This document shows, piece after piece, positions 11,222 to 22,994 of a stretch of 64,000 bases of DNA (the stretch's first letter is position 1; each line of letters starts with the position of its first letter). Source of the DNA: Thozetella sp. PMI_491 (lineage: Eukaryota > Ascomycota > Sordariomycetes > Chaetosphaeriales > Chaetosphaeriaceae). The stretch lies in contig MU270017.1 in the NCBI GenBank assembly GCA_021432635.1, positions 62,001 to 126,000 on the forward strand, given 5' to 3'. The position numbers and the translations under genes are program-made. Under the pieces are notes generated by a model. That model was not told the DNA's origin and did not search any database. It saw only the letters and a list, made by a program, of their open reading frames with translations.

Positions 11222-14202
11222 TCATTTCGCTTCGTACTTGCCGCTCACCAGTTTCCTAGCGAGCGAGACGTCCGCCCACGTGCGGCCATCCTTCAGAGGC
11301 GGCGACTGCGGTCCCCGATCGTCGGCGAAGGGGTCTTCTTCCTCGGCGTCATCTGTCGCCTTCTCCTTACCCTTGCCCTCGACGAGTCGAGACACCGAGA
11401 TGCCGCTTCCGATGTCCTCGGCGGTCGAGGGTGGGCTGTAATCCCACCTAACCTCGACCTGCCCGGGCTGTGGTTCGTGGTGCTGCTCGCCGACAATGCG
11501 GCAGATGATCTTGGCGTAGCTGTCGGTTAGGGTGATGTCGCCCAGCCTCCAGTAGATGAGATGCTTCTCTTTGAGGTGGGTACCGCTTGGCTTCGTCTGC
11601 ACGCCGCTAGCGCGGCCCTCGTACCTAGCAACAAATACCACATTGGACAGGGTGACGGGTTTAGGGAAGACGCTATCCGGGTTCAGCCGGTACTGGAGTA
11701 GCAGGCCGAGCTTGTCTCCCTGAGGCTTCCAGATCGGGTGGACGCTGAGCGGGCAATGCTGGGCTAGTGTGGACTCGGCCTCGGCATGAACGCGGTAAGT
11801 GAAAGCTGGAGAGGTAACGGAAAGGTGGGAAAGATCTAGATTGAACTCGTCGGGTGAAGGGGTGTTGCCAACGAAGACGCGGTTGGGCCCGATAGCGTCC
11901 AGGTTAGGGAACCTGTTCAGACGGATGGTCTCGTGGTCTGCGCATGTTAGCAAGCCCGAGCAAAGGGGGGGGGGGGAACCGGAGACATACCTGGATTGCT
12001 GGAATCCGGATCAGGGTTGTAGGCAAAAGCAATCTCGCCATTGACCTTTGCCGACTTCACAACTCCTTCTTCAAAGGTGGCCGACACCGTCTCAATGATG
12101 GAGGCATGGAGGCCGGGGCCGTATCCCGCAGCATGCATGTCCGGGTGCTTGAAGTGGGTAATGCTGCTCAACGACGCACCACCAAGCGAGGTCCCAGACC
12201 GCACCGACTGTGTATCAGAGGCGTGGCTGGTTTCCGAGGCCAATGCCGCAATGGCAGTCTGCGGCCGAGCAAGGAGTGAGGGGAGTGAGGGAGAGGGGGG
12301 GAACGGATTTTCTGAAGTGAGTTCGGGTACGGTTGGCGCAGGCATGTAGATAGTGTTCCGGACATCTCTCCGGCCCCTGATAGTGCCTGCCTTTCTGGAT
12401 GGCATGCCCATCTGCGTGAGGGTGTTGGCTACGTTCGACAGGGCCGCTTGTTTGGCGTCCTGATCTTCCTCGGCAATAGGCTCGCTCTTGATATCCACCC
12501 GGAAGAGCTGCTCTGCCTCATCGCCGGCCGCCTCCCTTTCTGCCTCGGAGATAGGGTCGTTGTAGGCCGGGGGCACTGTGAAGCCATCGGCGTCCTTGAC
12601 GGGCTCCTCCTTCGATTGGCTGGCGGCGGGCGCTGCCGAGGATGGCGCATCGAAGATATCCTCAGGGCTGCCATTCAGGATCGAGGTTGCCCCTTCTGGC
12701 GCTCCCTCCTTGGAAGAATCCTCCGCCTTGACGCCGTTGGTGCCTTCGTGCGACGGCTTCGCATTCTCCTTGCTTTCTCCAAGGTCTGCAACTGGGCTCT
12801 CAGCAAGGGAGGATAGCCTATTGTGCGACTCGGCAAGGTTGTGCGACGAGGCCCTTGGTGATATGGTCCGGCCATGGCTAGTGGCAATATTACGGGTAAA
12901 CGGCCCAAGGGTCTTCTGGGGAGACAGCTGCCCGAAGCCACCGTGGATGCTCTGCCGGCGCCGGCCCAGCATAGTGCCGATGCGGCTCCGCAGTCGTGAG
13001 GGTTCTGAATCGGTATTAGCGGTACTCGGGGCTCTGGTGGAATGGGCATATGCTTCTTACCTACGGAGATGTCCCGAGGCCCAGAGTGCTCACTAGCATC
13101 ATCGGCATTGCCGGAATCGCTCTGGGGGGCCAAGGTGGACCCCGCGGTGACACTGGCCTGCCGGCTCACGTTGCCAGTCACGCTGCCGCCCCTTCTCTCA
13201 ATCTTGGGCTTGCCCATTGTCGTCTTGTTCGCGAAGTTCTGGATCTCCGCGGCGGTGCTAATCTCGAGCATGAAGTTCACGGCATCCTCCGCGGCAGCCT
13301 GCGTCCTCGTCGCCTGGTCAACCTCGTGGGTTTCGAGCTGTGTCAAGACATCGCGGAGGTGGTTGATGCGCTGTTCGTCGAGGGCCTGGAGGGTCTCGAA
13401 GATGAATGGGGCCTGCGACTCCCACTGCTGCGTCGACGATTCCAGCTTGGTGTTGGCCTGGTCTACCTTCTGCGCATTGGCCTTGACCCCCTTCTTAGAG
13501 AGCCTGTCGGCCTTGTCTTGAGCGTCTTCAAGCTCCCTGGCCATAGTCTGCAGATTAGCGCTGATGGTGTGGATGTTCTGCATCTCCCTCTTGTTTTGGA
13601 AACCCCGCAGCGAGTGCTCGACGTCCTTCTCGATCCGCTGAGCGAACAGCTGGTGCGAGGCCGCAATTGCGTCGGTGGACTGGAGGACCTTGTCCCATGG
13701 TGCCTGAAAGACGCTGGAGGTCGCGAGAGGTCAGCCGCACGAGTCGGGAAGCGTCGAGGGAGACACGCACCCAAGGTCCGAGCTAGCATTAGGCACCTTG
13801 AAGACGAGCAGCTTTCGCAGCCCGTTCACATATAGTTCCTCCACCTTTCGTCGCTCCTGTAGGCAATGCTTAGTCCTGTCTCTCCGTGGCGTGCCGCGAT
13901 CTCGGCGCCGCAATCGCATACCTGAAGCCAATCCGCTATTTCTTGATTGATCTTTGCGATGCGCTTCACTCGGTCGGAGAGGGCTTGGACTGCTTGGCCT
14001 GGCTGGAGGTTTGCCTGCACAAGGTATATACGTCAGCGTCTTGAGAAAGGATATTCGAGGTTGGGGTCCCGGAGGATGCAGGCTGCAGCGCCGTCCACGG
14101 GACGGCCAAGGCTTGTTGGACCCCCCGGGACCTTCTCGGATAGGTGGCCAGGCGGAAGCTTACCAGCATAGCTGGGTACTCGGATCGCGAGAGATCGTCC
14201 AT
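11222..14202 (-). CDS. syp1: F-BAR/muniscin endocytic adaptor Syp1
   Basis: Six exons: 14202-14164, 14014-13922, 13856-13771, 13713-13061, 13004-11991 and 11937-11222; all five junctions keep phase and give 866 aa. Syp1 is an early clathrin-endocytosis factor and septin regulator in yeast. Seen: an N-terminal F-BAR domain (about 1-270) with helical, charged stretches such as ERRKVEELYVNGLRKLL; a long Ser/Pro/Glu-rich middle holding SRLRSRIGTMLGRRRQS; and a C-terminal mu-homology domain (about 590-866) with ETVSATFEEGVVKSAKVNGEI and HLIYWRLGDITL. The fifth intron carries a run of 12 G on the plus strand (11965-11976), close to its donor. The arrangement is the usual one for FCHo/Syp1 proteins. 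Confidence 0.93.
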
Positions 14203-15134
14203 GGCGTGAAAAGGATGGGATTGCGGCTAGGAATGCATAACAATATGTACGGATGCTGGGCGATGCGGAGGCATAAACGAGGGGCCCGCGAGGAGAGGCG
14301 ACAAAAAAAATATACAAGGCGTGGTGGTGTTGTTGATGCGGCCGAAGGAGGAGGTAGGGATTGGCAATCGAGCTACCGCATGAAGAATCCGCCCGTGCAA
14401 CAATTGATGTCACGGGATGGAGCTGGAAGCAAGGTGGAGACAGAGCCACGGTTGGACCAACGGCTACAATATTTTTTTTGGCCCCAGCCCGCCAGCCTCG
14501 CCGAGGGACATGAGGGACGCGAGGGAAAGGGTGTGTTCGGACTTTACCCCTGCTCGGTCTGTTACCGACTGAAAGAATCCGGGGGCCTCAGATCGACACT
14601 AGGGGTCGGGATCGAAACCTTAGCAGAAAATGGCATAAGGGACGAAGAAGGCGAAAAGAATGAGATTGATTATCTCTTGCTAAACCACAATCCCATTGCA
14701 AGCGACAATTTCCCATGCAAGGTTGACGCCGTTACCAACAAGCCTAGGCCCCAATTTCGATCCACTTTTGGCCAATTGCTCGCCCAAGTCGGTGTTGGCA
14801 GTGGGCACAAGACCAAACTGCGTATTCCTCCGCTTTACGCTCGACTGTTTCCGGCGTGTCCGTACCCCAGGAACCATTAGCATCGGCCTAATTCGGGGAC
14901 ATAGGCGCATGGTCGGGCCATGACACCGGCCCAATGACATGGCGCATCCCACGGACTGGAAGAGTTCGCTCACGGCCTCCCAGAGATACGATAACATCCA
15001 GGCCCTGTGAGTCGCCAGGCCCCGTTCGCCGCTTTCTGAGTCCACACGCTGATCTGGTGGTGTCTTGCTCCCCTCCTCAAGACAGAAACACTTTACCGCG
15101 GCTGGCTCAGACAAGAGCGCATTCGCAGTAGAAA
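14203..15134. other. Divergent promoter region between syp1 and a kinase gene
   Basis: 932 bp with scattered open frames that resemble nothing. No gene supported. Confidence 0.5.
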
Positions 15135-16213
15135 ATGCCGCCTACACATCTTGTGCCACCCGGGTGAGCACGGCCGTTCCGTTTCCATTTTCGCCTTGTC
15201 CTGTCTCTGACTTGCGGCAGGAAGAATACAATGCTGCCGTCGCCGTTTCGGCGGCTCCCGAGGACCCTCCCACGAGCGCCTCGCCGCCTTATGTTCCTGA
15301 GCCAACCCAGGCCTCAGCCGGTATCACCATAGGCCCCTACAAGGACTGCCATTATGTTGCGAGTGGTGTCACAGCCGAGGTGTATCGATGTGACACGCGC
15401 GCGCTCAAGGTGATCGTGGAGACACATAACATTGAACCGCATAGCCCGGCGCGGGAAGCCAAAATCTTGGAGCTTCTCGCACGGCCATGCATTCCTCTCT
15501 TGGAGACGTTCCGAGACCAGGAGCAGAGGTTTGTCCTGGTGTTTCCCTACATGCCCTTGACCCTCGGTACCCTCCTCGAGAATGGCTCTCTTTCGAAGGC
15601 GCAAACTAGGGTCATCTTCAGCCAGCTCTTCCAGGCCCTAGTCCAGCTGCATAAGCAGGGAATCATCCACCGTGATGTAAAGCCGTCGGCCTTGCTCCTA
15701 GAGTCTCCTAACGGGCCAGCCTATTTGTCCGACTTTGGTACGGCATGGCACCCATCACTATCTGCTGCTTCGGAGCCTCCAGACAACAAGATCCTCGACA
15801 TTGGCACCGGTCCTTATCGGGCGCCGGAAGTGCTCTTCGGGAACAAGAGCTATGGTCCCGCTGTCGACATGTGGGGGGCCGGTACTATGCTGGCTGAGTG
15901 CTGCCACCAGCCGCCGAAGCCTCTCTTTGAGTCGCGCGCCGTGCATGAGGACGGGAATCAGCTAGGATTGATCCTCAGCATCTTCAAGACGATCGGATCG
16001 CCGACACGGGAGACCTGGCCTGAGGCCGCAGGTTTCAGAACCCCACCATTCGAGATGTATCGGTCCTTTCCCCAACGGTCCTGGGATGAAGTCCTCCCGG
16101 ATCTCGAACCGCAATGGAGGGATTTGATAGGACAGTTGGTGAAATTTAACAGCAGCAGGGCCTCGGCTGCTGAGGCCTTGGAGGCCTTGGGCCGTATCAG
16201 TGATGCTAAGTAG
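15135..16213 (+). CDS. CAK/Csk1-like serine/threonine protein kinase
   Basis: The kinase frame is firm from 15221 to 16213 (330 codons). Seen: nucleotide loop ASGVTAEVY (weak, missing the usual glycines), LKVI lysine, HRDVKPSALLL catalytic loop, DFGTAW, GTGPYRAPEVLFG, and YGPAVDMWGAGTMLAECC. It resembles the fungal CDK-activating-kinase group (Csk1/Cak1), which phosphorylates CDK T-loops. The Asn expected after HRDxKPx is Ala. The start is uncertain: an intron with a good-looking GTGAGC donor at 15164 and the CAG acceptor at 15218-15220 breaks phase with the ATG at 15135, while a weaker GTGCCA donor at 15153 keeps phase (exons 15135-15152 and 15221-16213; 336 aa). Upstream in-frame codons contain no ATG. 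The gene is divergent from syp1. Confidence 0.75.
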
Positions 16214-16360
16214 ATAGCGTAGGGACTTGGCACCCTAGGGCTTCAAAAGCCGTCGGGGCATACGATGTCACTAGGGGAATTAGGAGGTACTCCTTATGGC
16301 GCCGGTGCTAGCCGAGTGGCGATTTTATAGATGCCACAATTAATGCAAAGTACATCAGGG

Positions 16361-16378
16361 GTATATATATATATATAT
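16361..16378. repeat. TA dinucleotide microsatellite
   Basis: A run of (TA) repeats between the convergent kinase and exo5 genes, in the 203-bp gap between their stop codons. Confidence 0.8.
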
Positions 16379-16416
16379 CCAAACCCTCCCTGGTCACTAT
16401 CCATGCTCCATTGCTA

Positions 16417-18103
16417 CTACCATGCCGTTGCACTAGCACTTTCCCTTGCCTTCGCTTGCTTCTCCCTGGCCTGACGAAGTATCTCACGGTCCTGCGCGTC
16501 CCGCCATTCGCAATCGTCAGCGAAGTCGCAGGTACGGCACTTGAACGACTCGTCCAGCGGGACACCTCGTGCCTCCCGCTCGCCTTTCCACCATTCCATG
16601 TACTGGTCGAGATACGCGTTGAGGATATCACTGTCCACGGCAAACAAGTTCTCTCCAATGATAGCGCCACCGTCTTCGCCCTCTGCACTCGCACGCATTC
16701 GATACTCGACCGCAACAATCGGTCCAATCGACTCGGCGCCGTCAGGGAATGTGAGCTGAATTTCGGACTTCAGCAGCCCGAGCAGAGACCGTAGAGTTTC
16801 GTACCGGATGAGATCGGGCGGTGGAGAAGAGGCAGGGCTCTTCTCCAGCGACTGCTGGGGTGAAGTTCCAGAATCTTGGCTAGACGCCGGCGGCTGCATC
16901 ACTGAGGATGCATCCACGAAGACTTCATCATGCAAAGCGCCGATTTGAGCCATGAATGCGTCAGAGAAGGTCTCGTCCGGGTCAAGACCGTACCGCCGAA
17001 ACACTCGGATGTAGTCGAGATTGTCCGAGGCCATATCGGAGAGGAAGCGGTGGTAGAGAAAGAGCTGGATTTTCGTGCTTCGTACCTGGGCTCCTTGAGG
17101 TGGTGTCTTGGATGCGCGGGTCTTCACATCGGTGATGTAAACGAGCCGCTTCGGCTCCGGCGGGGATGGCCTCGGAGCGCTAGACGGGAAGAAGCTAGTA
17201 ATCTGTGCTTGCTTCGGGTCCAGAGACGCCTGGCTAGACTGGCTGCTTCGAACCTCTTCCTCGAATTCAGGATCCGGGTTCTTGTAGCTGAGCCCGTCGA
17301 TGATACCGTTCACCACGTTGCCGTGGACCAGGCCCCAAACCTCCAGCTCGCGTGTCAAGCCCGTTTCTCTCAAGGTTCGCAGGCCCTGGATGATGTTCCA
17401 CACCTTCAGGCCAAATCCATCTTCTTTCTTTTCGACTTCCACCCTAACCGTCGTGAAGACCTCATCCTCGAGCTTCTCGTGGACCTTAGTGCCTGCCTTC
17501 ATCGCCTTTGTCCGCGGCCGCCTCCCGCGCAAACGCGTCAAGACATAGTGGTATTGCATCTCGCACCACGCACCAGCTGTAAAGTCGGAGACCGAGAACG
17601 GTTTGCGCGGAAAGGTGCGAAAGCGCACGAGCGGCGGCTGGTCGGACAGGTCGGCGGGTTTGGGCGAGGATTTGCGTTGACCTTTGGTCCTCTGCGCGCT
17701 AGGGATATCGAGCAGAGCGCTCGTCACTAGGCGCTTCGCAGTCAGTCAGGGCAAGGGTCTGGTACAACACGACGCATCGCTGAGACTTACAATCCGGGTA
17801 GCTAACGTCCGGGTCGGCGCCCATGGCTTCCCCGGCGGGCCCGCGTTCGGGCTCAGGGCCCCGGGGCAACGGGACACCCAGCTCCGCGATATCAAAATCA
17901 AACTCATCGCTGTCGATGGTGGCGGTAATGCCAGGAGCGATTTCGGCTGTGCCCACGGTCCTAGGAGTCGAGGTCGCGTCTGGTGCAGTCGGGGGCGCTG
18001 GCGTAGGCGACAAACGTTCGATGGCCGCCGACACTAGAGCCTCCTCCTCCGCCGTAAGATCGTACCCGTAGTCACTATCACCGTCTTCGAATGCCGGCCC
18101 CAT
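16417..18103 (-). CDS. exo5: Exonuclease V (Exo5/Dem1), iron-sulfur nuclease
   Basis: Exons 18103-17791 and 17726-16417, 64-nt intron, phase-1 junction, 540 aa. Exo5 is a single-strand-specific exonuclease of the PD-(D/E)XK (RecB-like) superfamily; yeast Exo5 acts in mitochondria and other forms repair nuclear DNA. Seen: an acidic N-terminus, VSDFTAGAWCEMQYHYVLT with the first cluster Cys, GTKVHEKLEDEV, YITDVKTRASK with the catalytic Asp and Lys, and the C-terminal CRTCDFADDCEW with the three remaining cluster cysteines. Every hallmark residue I know for the family is present. Length fits fungal Exo5. The targeting signal is not obvious. Confidence 0.93.
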
Positions 18104-19619
18104 CGATACGCAGAGAGTATATCATGGTAAAATTGAAGCAGCAGCTGCCAGGCGCTCCCCAAGCCGGCGTATTCTTGAGCAGCTCCAGGCAGCATGCGCA
18201 TGGTGGGGGTGGCGACCTGGTCGGCTGCATACACTCATAACCCTATCCCTCATCCATCCTCTAATTGGAAGCCATGCCATGAAACTGTACAGTACCTCTA
18301 GCCACTAAAAACTAGAAAATATGCTGGTTCGGTGGGGCCGAACGACCCTCTAAAGCCACCAACCGTTCAAATAACATACTCATTTTGTTCCCTAAGCAGA
18401 TCACTCGCCGAGCACAAGCAGCATTGCATTCTTTGGGATTAAATATCAGGACATGTTATTCTCAATTTTCCATGATCAAAACGGACTCAGCAGCCCTTCT
18501 TCTTCTACCGAGGACACTTAACCAGCGCAGGTGGGGTGATTGGTTCTGTCCTCGCTGTGGTGGGAGAAGAACCGAGCCTTGGTATGGCAAAGAGTAGACC
18601 AAACCAGCCGTTCCTCTAGTCGATGGCAGATCGTAAATGCAGCACCGCGGACTTCCAGCAGTCATGTCATGTAGATAGCCACTCGCTGGAGTCCAGTAAG
18701 AATTGCACGAGTTTCTCAAGATGGCGTTGGTTTGTGTTCTTTCTTCGGGCATATTATCGGCGTGCCAAGAAACTACCTATGTTAGGAGCACCAAGGGCTG
18801 AGACAAGACAGAGTACTTTTGCTAATTAAATGGATCGGCGTTAAGGACTGATCTCATCGCGCCTTTGTCCTAATCTAGCCTTAGATGGCCGCGGAGCGGT
18901 CCTTGGTCTCGCTGTGTTCTTGGGCTTTCTGCCTAAAGTCCCGAGCATTGTAGTGTAAAGATGGCTCTAGCAAGAACAAGCTTCGCGCGGCGAATCTAGT
19001 TAACCGTGTGATGGCCCAATATTCGGACGCAGCACAACTATGCTAAATATAATCATCGAGGTGGCACGGCGTAGTGTTCAATTAGAATTGGTGGGATTAA
19101 AGCTTGTGGACGGTGGCCTAACCTCTCCCAGGATCGACGAGTCAGTTTAACAGCACCTTGCCATGGTACGATTCACGTTCGCCAAGCTCCCTCCTCCCGT
19201 GTGTCCACTTGGTACAACTTGGTCCACGATGGAAACAGGAGATTCGGCACGATTACCCGCCGAGGGCTCATCAGCAGACAGCAGTCATTGAACCATAAAT
19301 GGGCACGATCAGGTCAAGAGGTCTTCAAGATTCCCTCATCCATCTTGCCCCTCGTGTTGTAACCCTAAAGTGTGTGGTTCGCTATTTCAGCCAGATTCTT
19401 TTTGCTAATGAGAATTTACGGCTATATTGGTTACGTACTGAACTGGCCAATAACCGATGTCTGCCATCGCCTGGTTGAGACCGACATATGTGATCCAAAG
19501 GCTCCATTTGCGAGCCAACGCCGAAACGAGTGAACCTATATCTATCTAGTTGGTCGAGTCGATAAGACGAAAGAAGGCCGAAAGTTCGACCACAGAATCT
19601 TCTGCCATCCAACCTCATC
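18104..19619. other. Divergent intergenic region upstream of exo5 and the DUF4419 gene
   Basis: About 1.5 kb with only short open frames. No gene or repeat supported. Confidence 0.5.
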
Positions 19620-20933
19620 ATGTCGCCCCTCAGTGCGCTGCTATTCCTCGCCTATGGCACGGCGCTGGGCTCTGGCATAACCATCGTCCCTGGCGGTCAA
19701 CCGAAGCCATACCAAGGGCCTTCTGGCGTCTCAAACGTGACTAGCTTCTTTCACGCCTGTGCTGCGAATGAGTTTTACAATAACTCAGCACAGGTGATAC
19801 TCTCTTCCTTGAATGGCGTGACTTTGGACAGCGCTAGCGGCATCCTCCCCTCGGGTGACAGCTTCATCAGGGGCGCCATCCAAGCTTGGGGAGAGCACTT
19901 ACACCTTGTCATTCGACCCGAAGAGATCTGGTTCACAATCCTTGTGCAGATGAACTTTTATATGAATTCTCACGCCGAGCAACTCCGAGATGTTTTTGTC
20001 AACCATCAAGGACAGGAGGTTATATACGTCGAAGATGTCACCTGGGAAGGGGTGCTAAGTCACTTTGATGAGGAGATCCAAGCTCGCGTCAAAACTCCGT
20101 GGCTACTGGATTGGATCCGGCCTGGCTTCACGACTACTACCAAGAATGACCTTATGACGGCGAACATCCTGATGATGGGCCTAACAAAGGCCTACTTCAG
20201 ATTCGAAGGCGGCATCATCTGCGGTCTACCGTCCGTCACATTGCTCGGCAGTCAAGAAGATTGGGAGGCACTATTGGCCAAGCTCGACCATCTCCCGGAC
20301 TTTGGGACCGATCCTGCGGCTTACAAAACCCGGCTCCGGCCAATCCTCTCGCGCATGGTCAACAGCTTTAAGGAACCAGACAGTCCGGCCACCCGGCAGT
20401 TCTGGAATCAGATTGTTTCGGCCAGTCAGTCACATATCTGCGGAGCACCGCCTTTCTACGTCAGCGGCTGGATAACGGGTTTCTATTTCTGGGACACTGA
20501 GGGTAATCCCTGGGCTCGGGGCCAAGGCGACCTCACTCTGGATGGTGTAACCTACCCAGCCCTAGATCTCACCCACAATGTCCCTGTGGGTTACGCCCGA
20601 GCCCCATTTATCATGCGAGATTTCAACAATACGGAGCGCTACGAGGCATACGTGGCCGGAGGGACTATGGGGAAGCAGATCACCCAGGGGCCACCCGATG
20701 GCTATAAGGCGGCATTGGAGCGTGCTGGCGGCCAGGTGATAACTTACAATAACAGTGCTCAGTCAACACTGAAGCCGCTCTCGTCATGGATGCTATATGG
20801 CCCAGTTTCCTACAACACGACTGAAACAAATTGGTTAGCCGAAACAGAAGAGCTCACGAGTCTTATGTCGTCGATTAGAAAGTACTTTAGTGAGGGGAAA
20901 TGTGATTTGAAGAATAATCGAACGGGTACTTAG
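19620..20933 (+). CDS. Secreted DUF4419-domain protein
   Basis: 437 aa in one exon. Seen: a signal peptide (about 1-18, hydrophobic LLFLAYGTALG) followed by the DUF4419 core: SFFHACAANEFYNNS, GDSFIRGAIQAWGEHLHLVI, RPEEIWFTILVQMNFYMN, a block with GGIICGLPSVTLLGSQEDW, and HICGAPPFYVSGWITGFYFW. Several NxS/T sequons fit secretion. DUF4419 occurs widely in fungi and protists and has no established activity. Many family members lack a secretion signal, so the signal peptide here is worth noting. The ATG at 19620 directly precedes the hydrophobic stretch. Function is unknown. Confidence 0.82.
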   Translation: MSPLSALLFLAYGTALGSGITIVPGGQPKPYQGPSGVSNVTSFFHACAANEFYNNSAQVILSSLNGVTLDSASGILPSGDSFIRGAIQAWGEHLHLVIRPEEIWFTILVQMNFYMNSHAEQLRDVFVNHQGQEVIYVEDVTWEGVLSHFDEEIQARVKTPWLLDWIRPGFTTTTKNDLMTANILMMGLTKAYFRFEGGIICGLPSVTLLGSQEDWEALLAKLDHLPDFGTDPAAYKTRLRPILSRMVNSFKEPDSPATRQFWNQIVSASQSHICGAPPFYVSGWITGFYFWDTEGNPWARGQGDLTLDGVTYPALDLTHNVPVGYARAPFIMRDFNNTERYEAYVAGGTMGKQITQGPPDGYKAALERAGGQVITYNNSAQSTLKPLSSWMLYGPVSYNTTETNWLAETEELTSLMSSIRKYFSEGKCDLKNNRTGT

Positions 20934-21358
20934 TTAACTTAGTAGAAAATAACTTTTCCTGCTATTAAATACTTACTTATATTATTTAGTTGAGCTCTTC
21001 ACCCAAGCGCAAGGGCTATGCTTGTACGGGTTCAAAACCATGCGAAGGGAGAGCTTCGATCGGTGATGAAACAGGGTAAATGTTTATATTTGCAGGTAAA
21101 TGTAAACGTAAATGTAAATGGGGGAGACAAGAAGCAATAGGCAGGGCAATATTTTAGCGGCTATCAACAGTTTGCCTAGACCACCCATAGCACAGCATGC
21201 CCCCCTTTATCCTCTCCATGAACTAAAATCTTGAGTTATCGTGTTTTAAGTACTGAATATCAACAGGGGTTTGTTCGGGTGGACTAGCGGTAGGTTCTTA
21301 AACGAGTTAAACATGGGCATTTTCATAGGAAAATCAAGGAAGCCAAGACTAACCCATC
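20934..21358. other. Intergenic between convergent genes
   Basis: Contains an AT-rich stretch and the short hexamer repeat reported separately; otherwise nothing. Confidence 0.5.
21076..21119. repeat. GTAAAT hexamer tandem repeat
   Basis: Four tandem hexamers at 21096-21119 (GTAAAT, GTAAAC, GTAAAT, GTAAAT), plus one separate copy at 21076-21081. Confidence 0.8.
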
Positions 21359-21694
21359 TCAGGCGCCATTCCAGCAGCCACGCCACAGTCCAGTGACGGC
21401 CTGGATAGCATTATTCATCACTGGTGCCGACCCGGCAGCAGCAGAAACGTCGACCTGCCACCAGCCGTCGCCGCGGTTCCACGCCTGCCAGTTGTGGTCG
21501 GCGATTCCGTAGTTGCGGATAGAATCCAGGAAGCAAAGACCAAATCGGTTTTCGCAGTAGCCCTGGAAGGTAAACGAGTACCGGTGGAGAGAGCCGTCTT
21601 GGGAGTTTCCGTTGCAGTTCCAGGAGTCGGCAGCGACACGCTGGGTGCCTACAGCGGCGAGGACAAGCGCCAGAGGAGTGGCAGTGAACTTCAT
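21359..21694 (-). CDS. Small secreted cysteine-containing protein
   Basis: 111 aa in one exon. Seen: a clear signal peptide (MKFTATPLALVLAAVGTQRVA, cleavage near AA/DS at about 22), then a compact mature domain of about 89 residues with four cysteines, one near the start (WNC), two in the middle (YCEN, LCFLD) and one at the end (GCWNGA), so two disulfides are possible. It is rich in Trp, Asn and Gly. I do not recognise the family. Size, signal and paired cysteines fit a secreted effector-like or antimicrobial-type protein, which is inference only. Confidence 0.7.
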   Translation of the reverse strand: MKFTATPLALVLAAVGTQRVAADSWNCNGNSQDGSLHRYSFTFQGYCENRFGLCFLDSIRNYGIADHNWQAWNRGDGWWQVDVSAAAGSAPVMNNAIQAVTGLWRGCWNGA

Positions 21695-22994
21695 GGTCTT
21701 TAGTGACGAGAGGTCGAGGGTAACCTGGGTGTTTAATGCTTGATGTTTTGCGAGTTAGAAATTTGGTGTGCTGTTGTTCTTGAGTAGAGAATGGCGACTG
21801 TGTCACTCGTACTTATAGAAATTCACCGGGCTTGAGCAGGTCTACTTCGAGGCTGTGTCTTCGCCATGAACCATACCATCAAACCAAGGACAAAGTCCTA
21901 TCCGGCTGCCTAGATGCCTAGATGCCTCATCTGCGACCAACCTTGCAGTTACCTCGTATCACAACTCGGTACGGCCGGCGGTCATCTGATGGCCCTCAAC
22001 ATCATCAGGCTTGTGCCGCGCTCGCTAGAGAGACCTACCAGTCTAGCCGAAGCCCCTCGGGCGTTGCCCTTGGAGGAAGGATTTCTTCATTCATCATGTA
22101 TTTACGTTGTAATTCCAATCGACCACCCAGTCGACCAAGATATAGTTTGGATGGACTCGGAGGAGAGAAACGATAGTCGGATCCTTGAGGTCCCATCTAT
22201 CCCTGCATCACTATACTTGGCGTCTGACATATCCTTAGTCTACATTTTCAATGCGCCCAATCCGGACTCTGGAGAGGTTCCCAAGATACTACCTATATTG
22301 TTGCAAACCATTTCATTGACTGTCTTCCTTTAGCTGGCCTCGGTGTTGCGCCTGTTGCGGGGCGGATCGTACATCGTACCCGTACCGCCGTACAAGACTG
22401 CCAATGATGATTGGCGTTTTCAATTTGCTCGTTATCCACATAGTGCCATAGTAAGCACGGTCCCACTAAACTAGGCTCAATGTCTACCTCTATATTGCTG
22501 GGCTGCGTTTCGCTTCTTGCTGCAACAATAGAGCCGTAGAGTAATTGGCGCTGCCGCTGAAGTTCGCGAAGCGCAAGGAACTTCTCAAGAACCAACCACG
22601 AATGGCTTGTGTATCCGAAAAATAATCGGTACCAGGATTCAACTACCCAGCTTCGCTATTTTCAGAACATGGAACCTATCGGCCTTAGTTATTCATACTT
22701 CAAATTGCTTACCTGAGCACATTGTATGCCTACCTGAGGCAGGAGCTAGGTGTTACGAGGTATTTTCTTCTCCGATGATTTGCGTCTAAATGAACAGTCC
22801 GAATTTGGTCAAGAATCGTAAAAGGTGGCTCGGAATTTGCCCCAAAAAAGGTTACATCCTACAACTCTCGGCGATAGGAGTTGCTGCAGAGAACCCTTAA
22901 AGTATCACCCTGGGTATTCCCTTTGAAGAAGCTAGGTAGGTTTTACGACTGAACGAAGGAGCTGGGTTCTATACGAGAGAAAATATGCAGGAGT
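21695..22994. other. Intergenic, no gene seen
   Basis: 1.3 kb. Contains a small imperfect tandem of TGCCTAGA (21907-21922) and TAGGTAGG at 22933-22940. The short open frames do not look coding. Confidence 0.5.

Noticed and set aside
13050-13835. Plus-strand open frame opposite syp1
   Set aside because: It crosses two syp1 introns and the F-BAR exons in antisense and resembles nothing.
21020-21060. GGGTTCAAAACC resembling a tRNA B box
   Set aside because: No matching A box or cloverleaf could be drawn around it.
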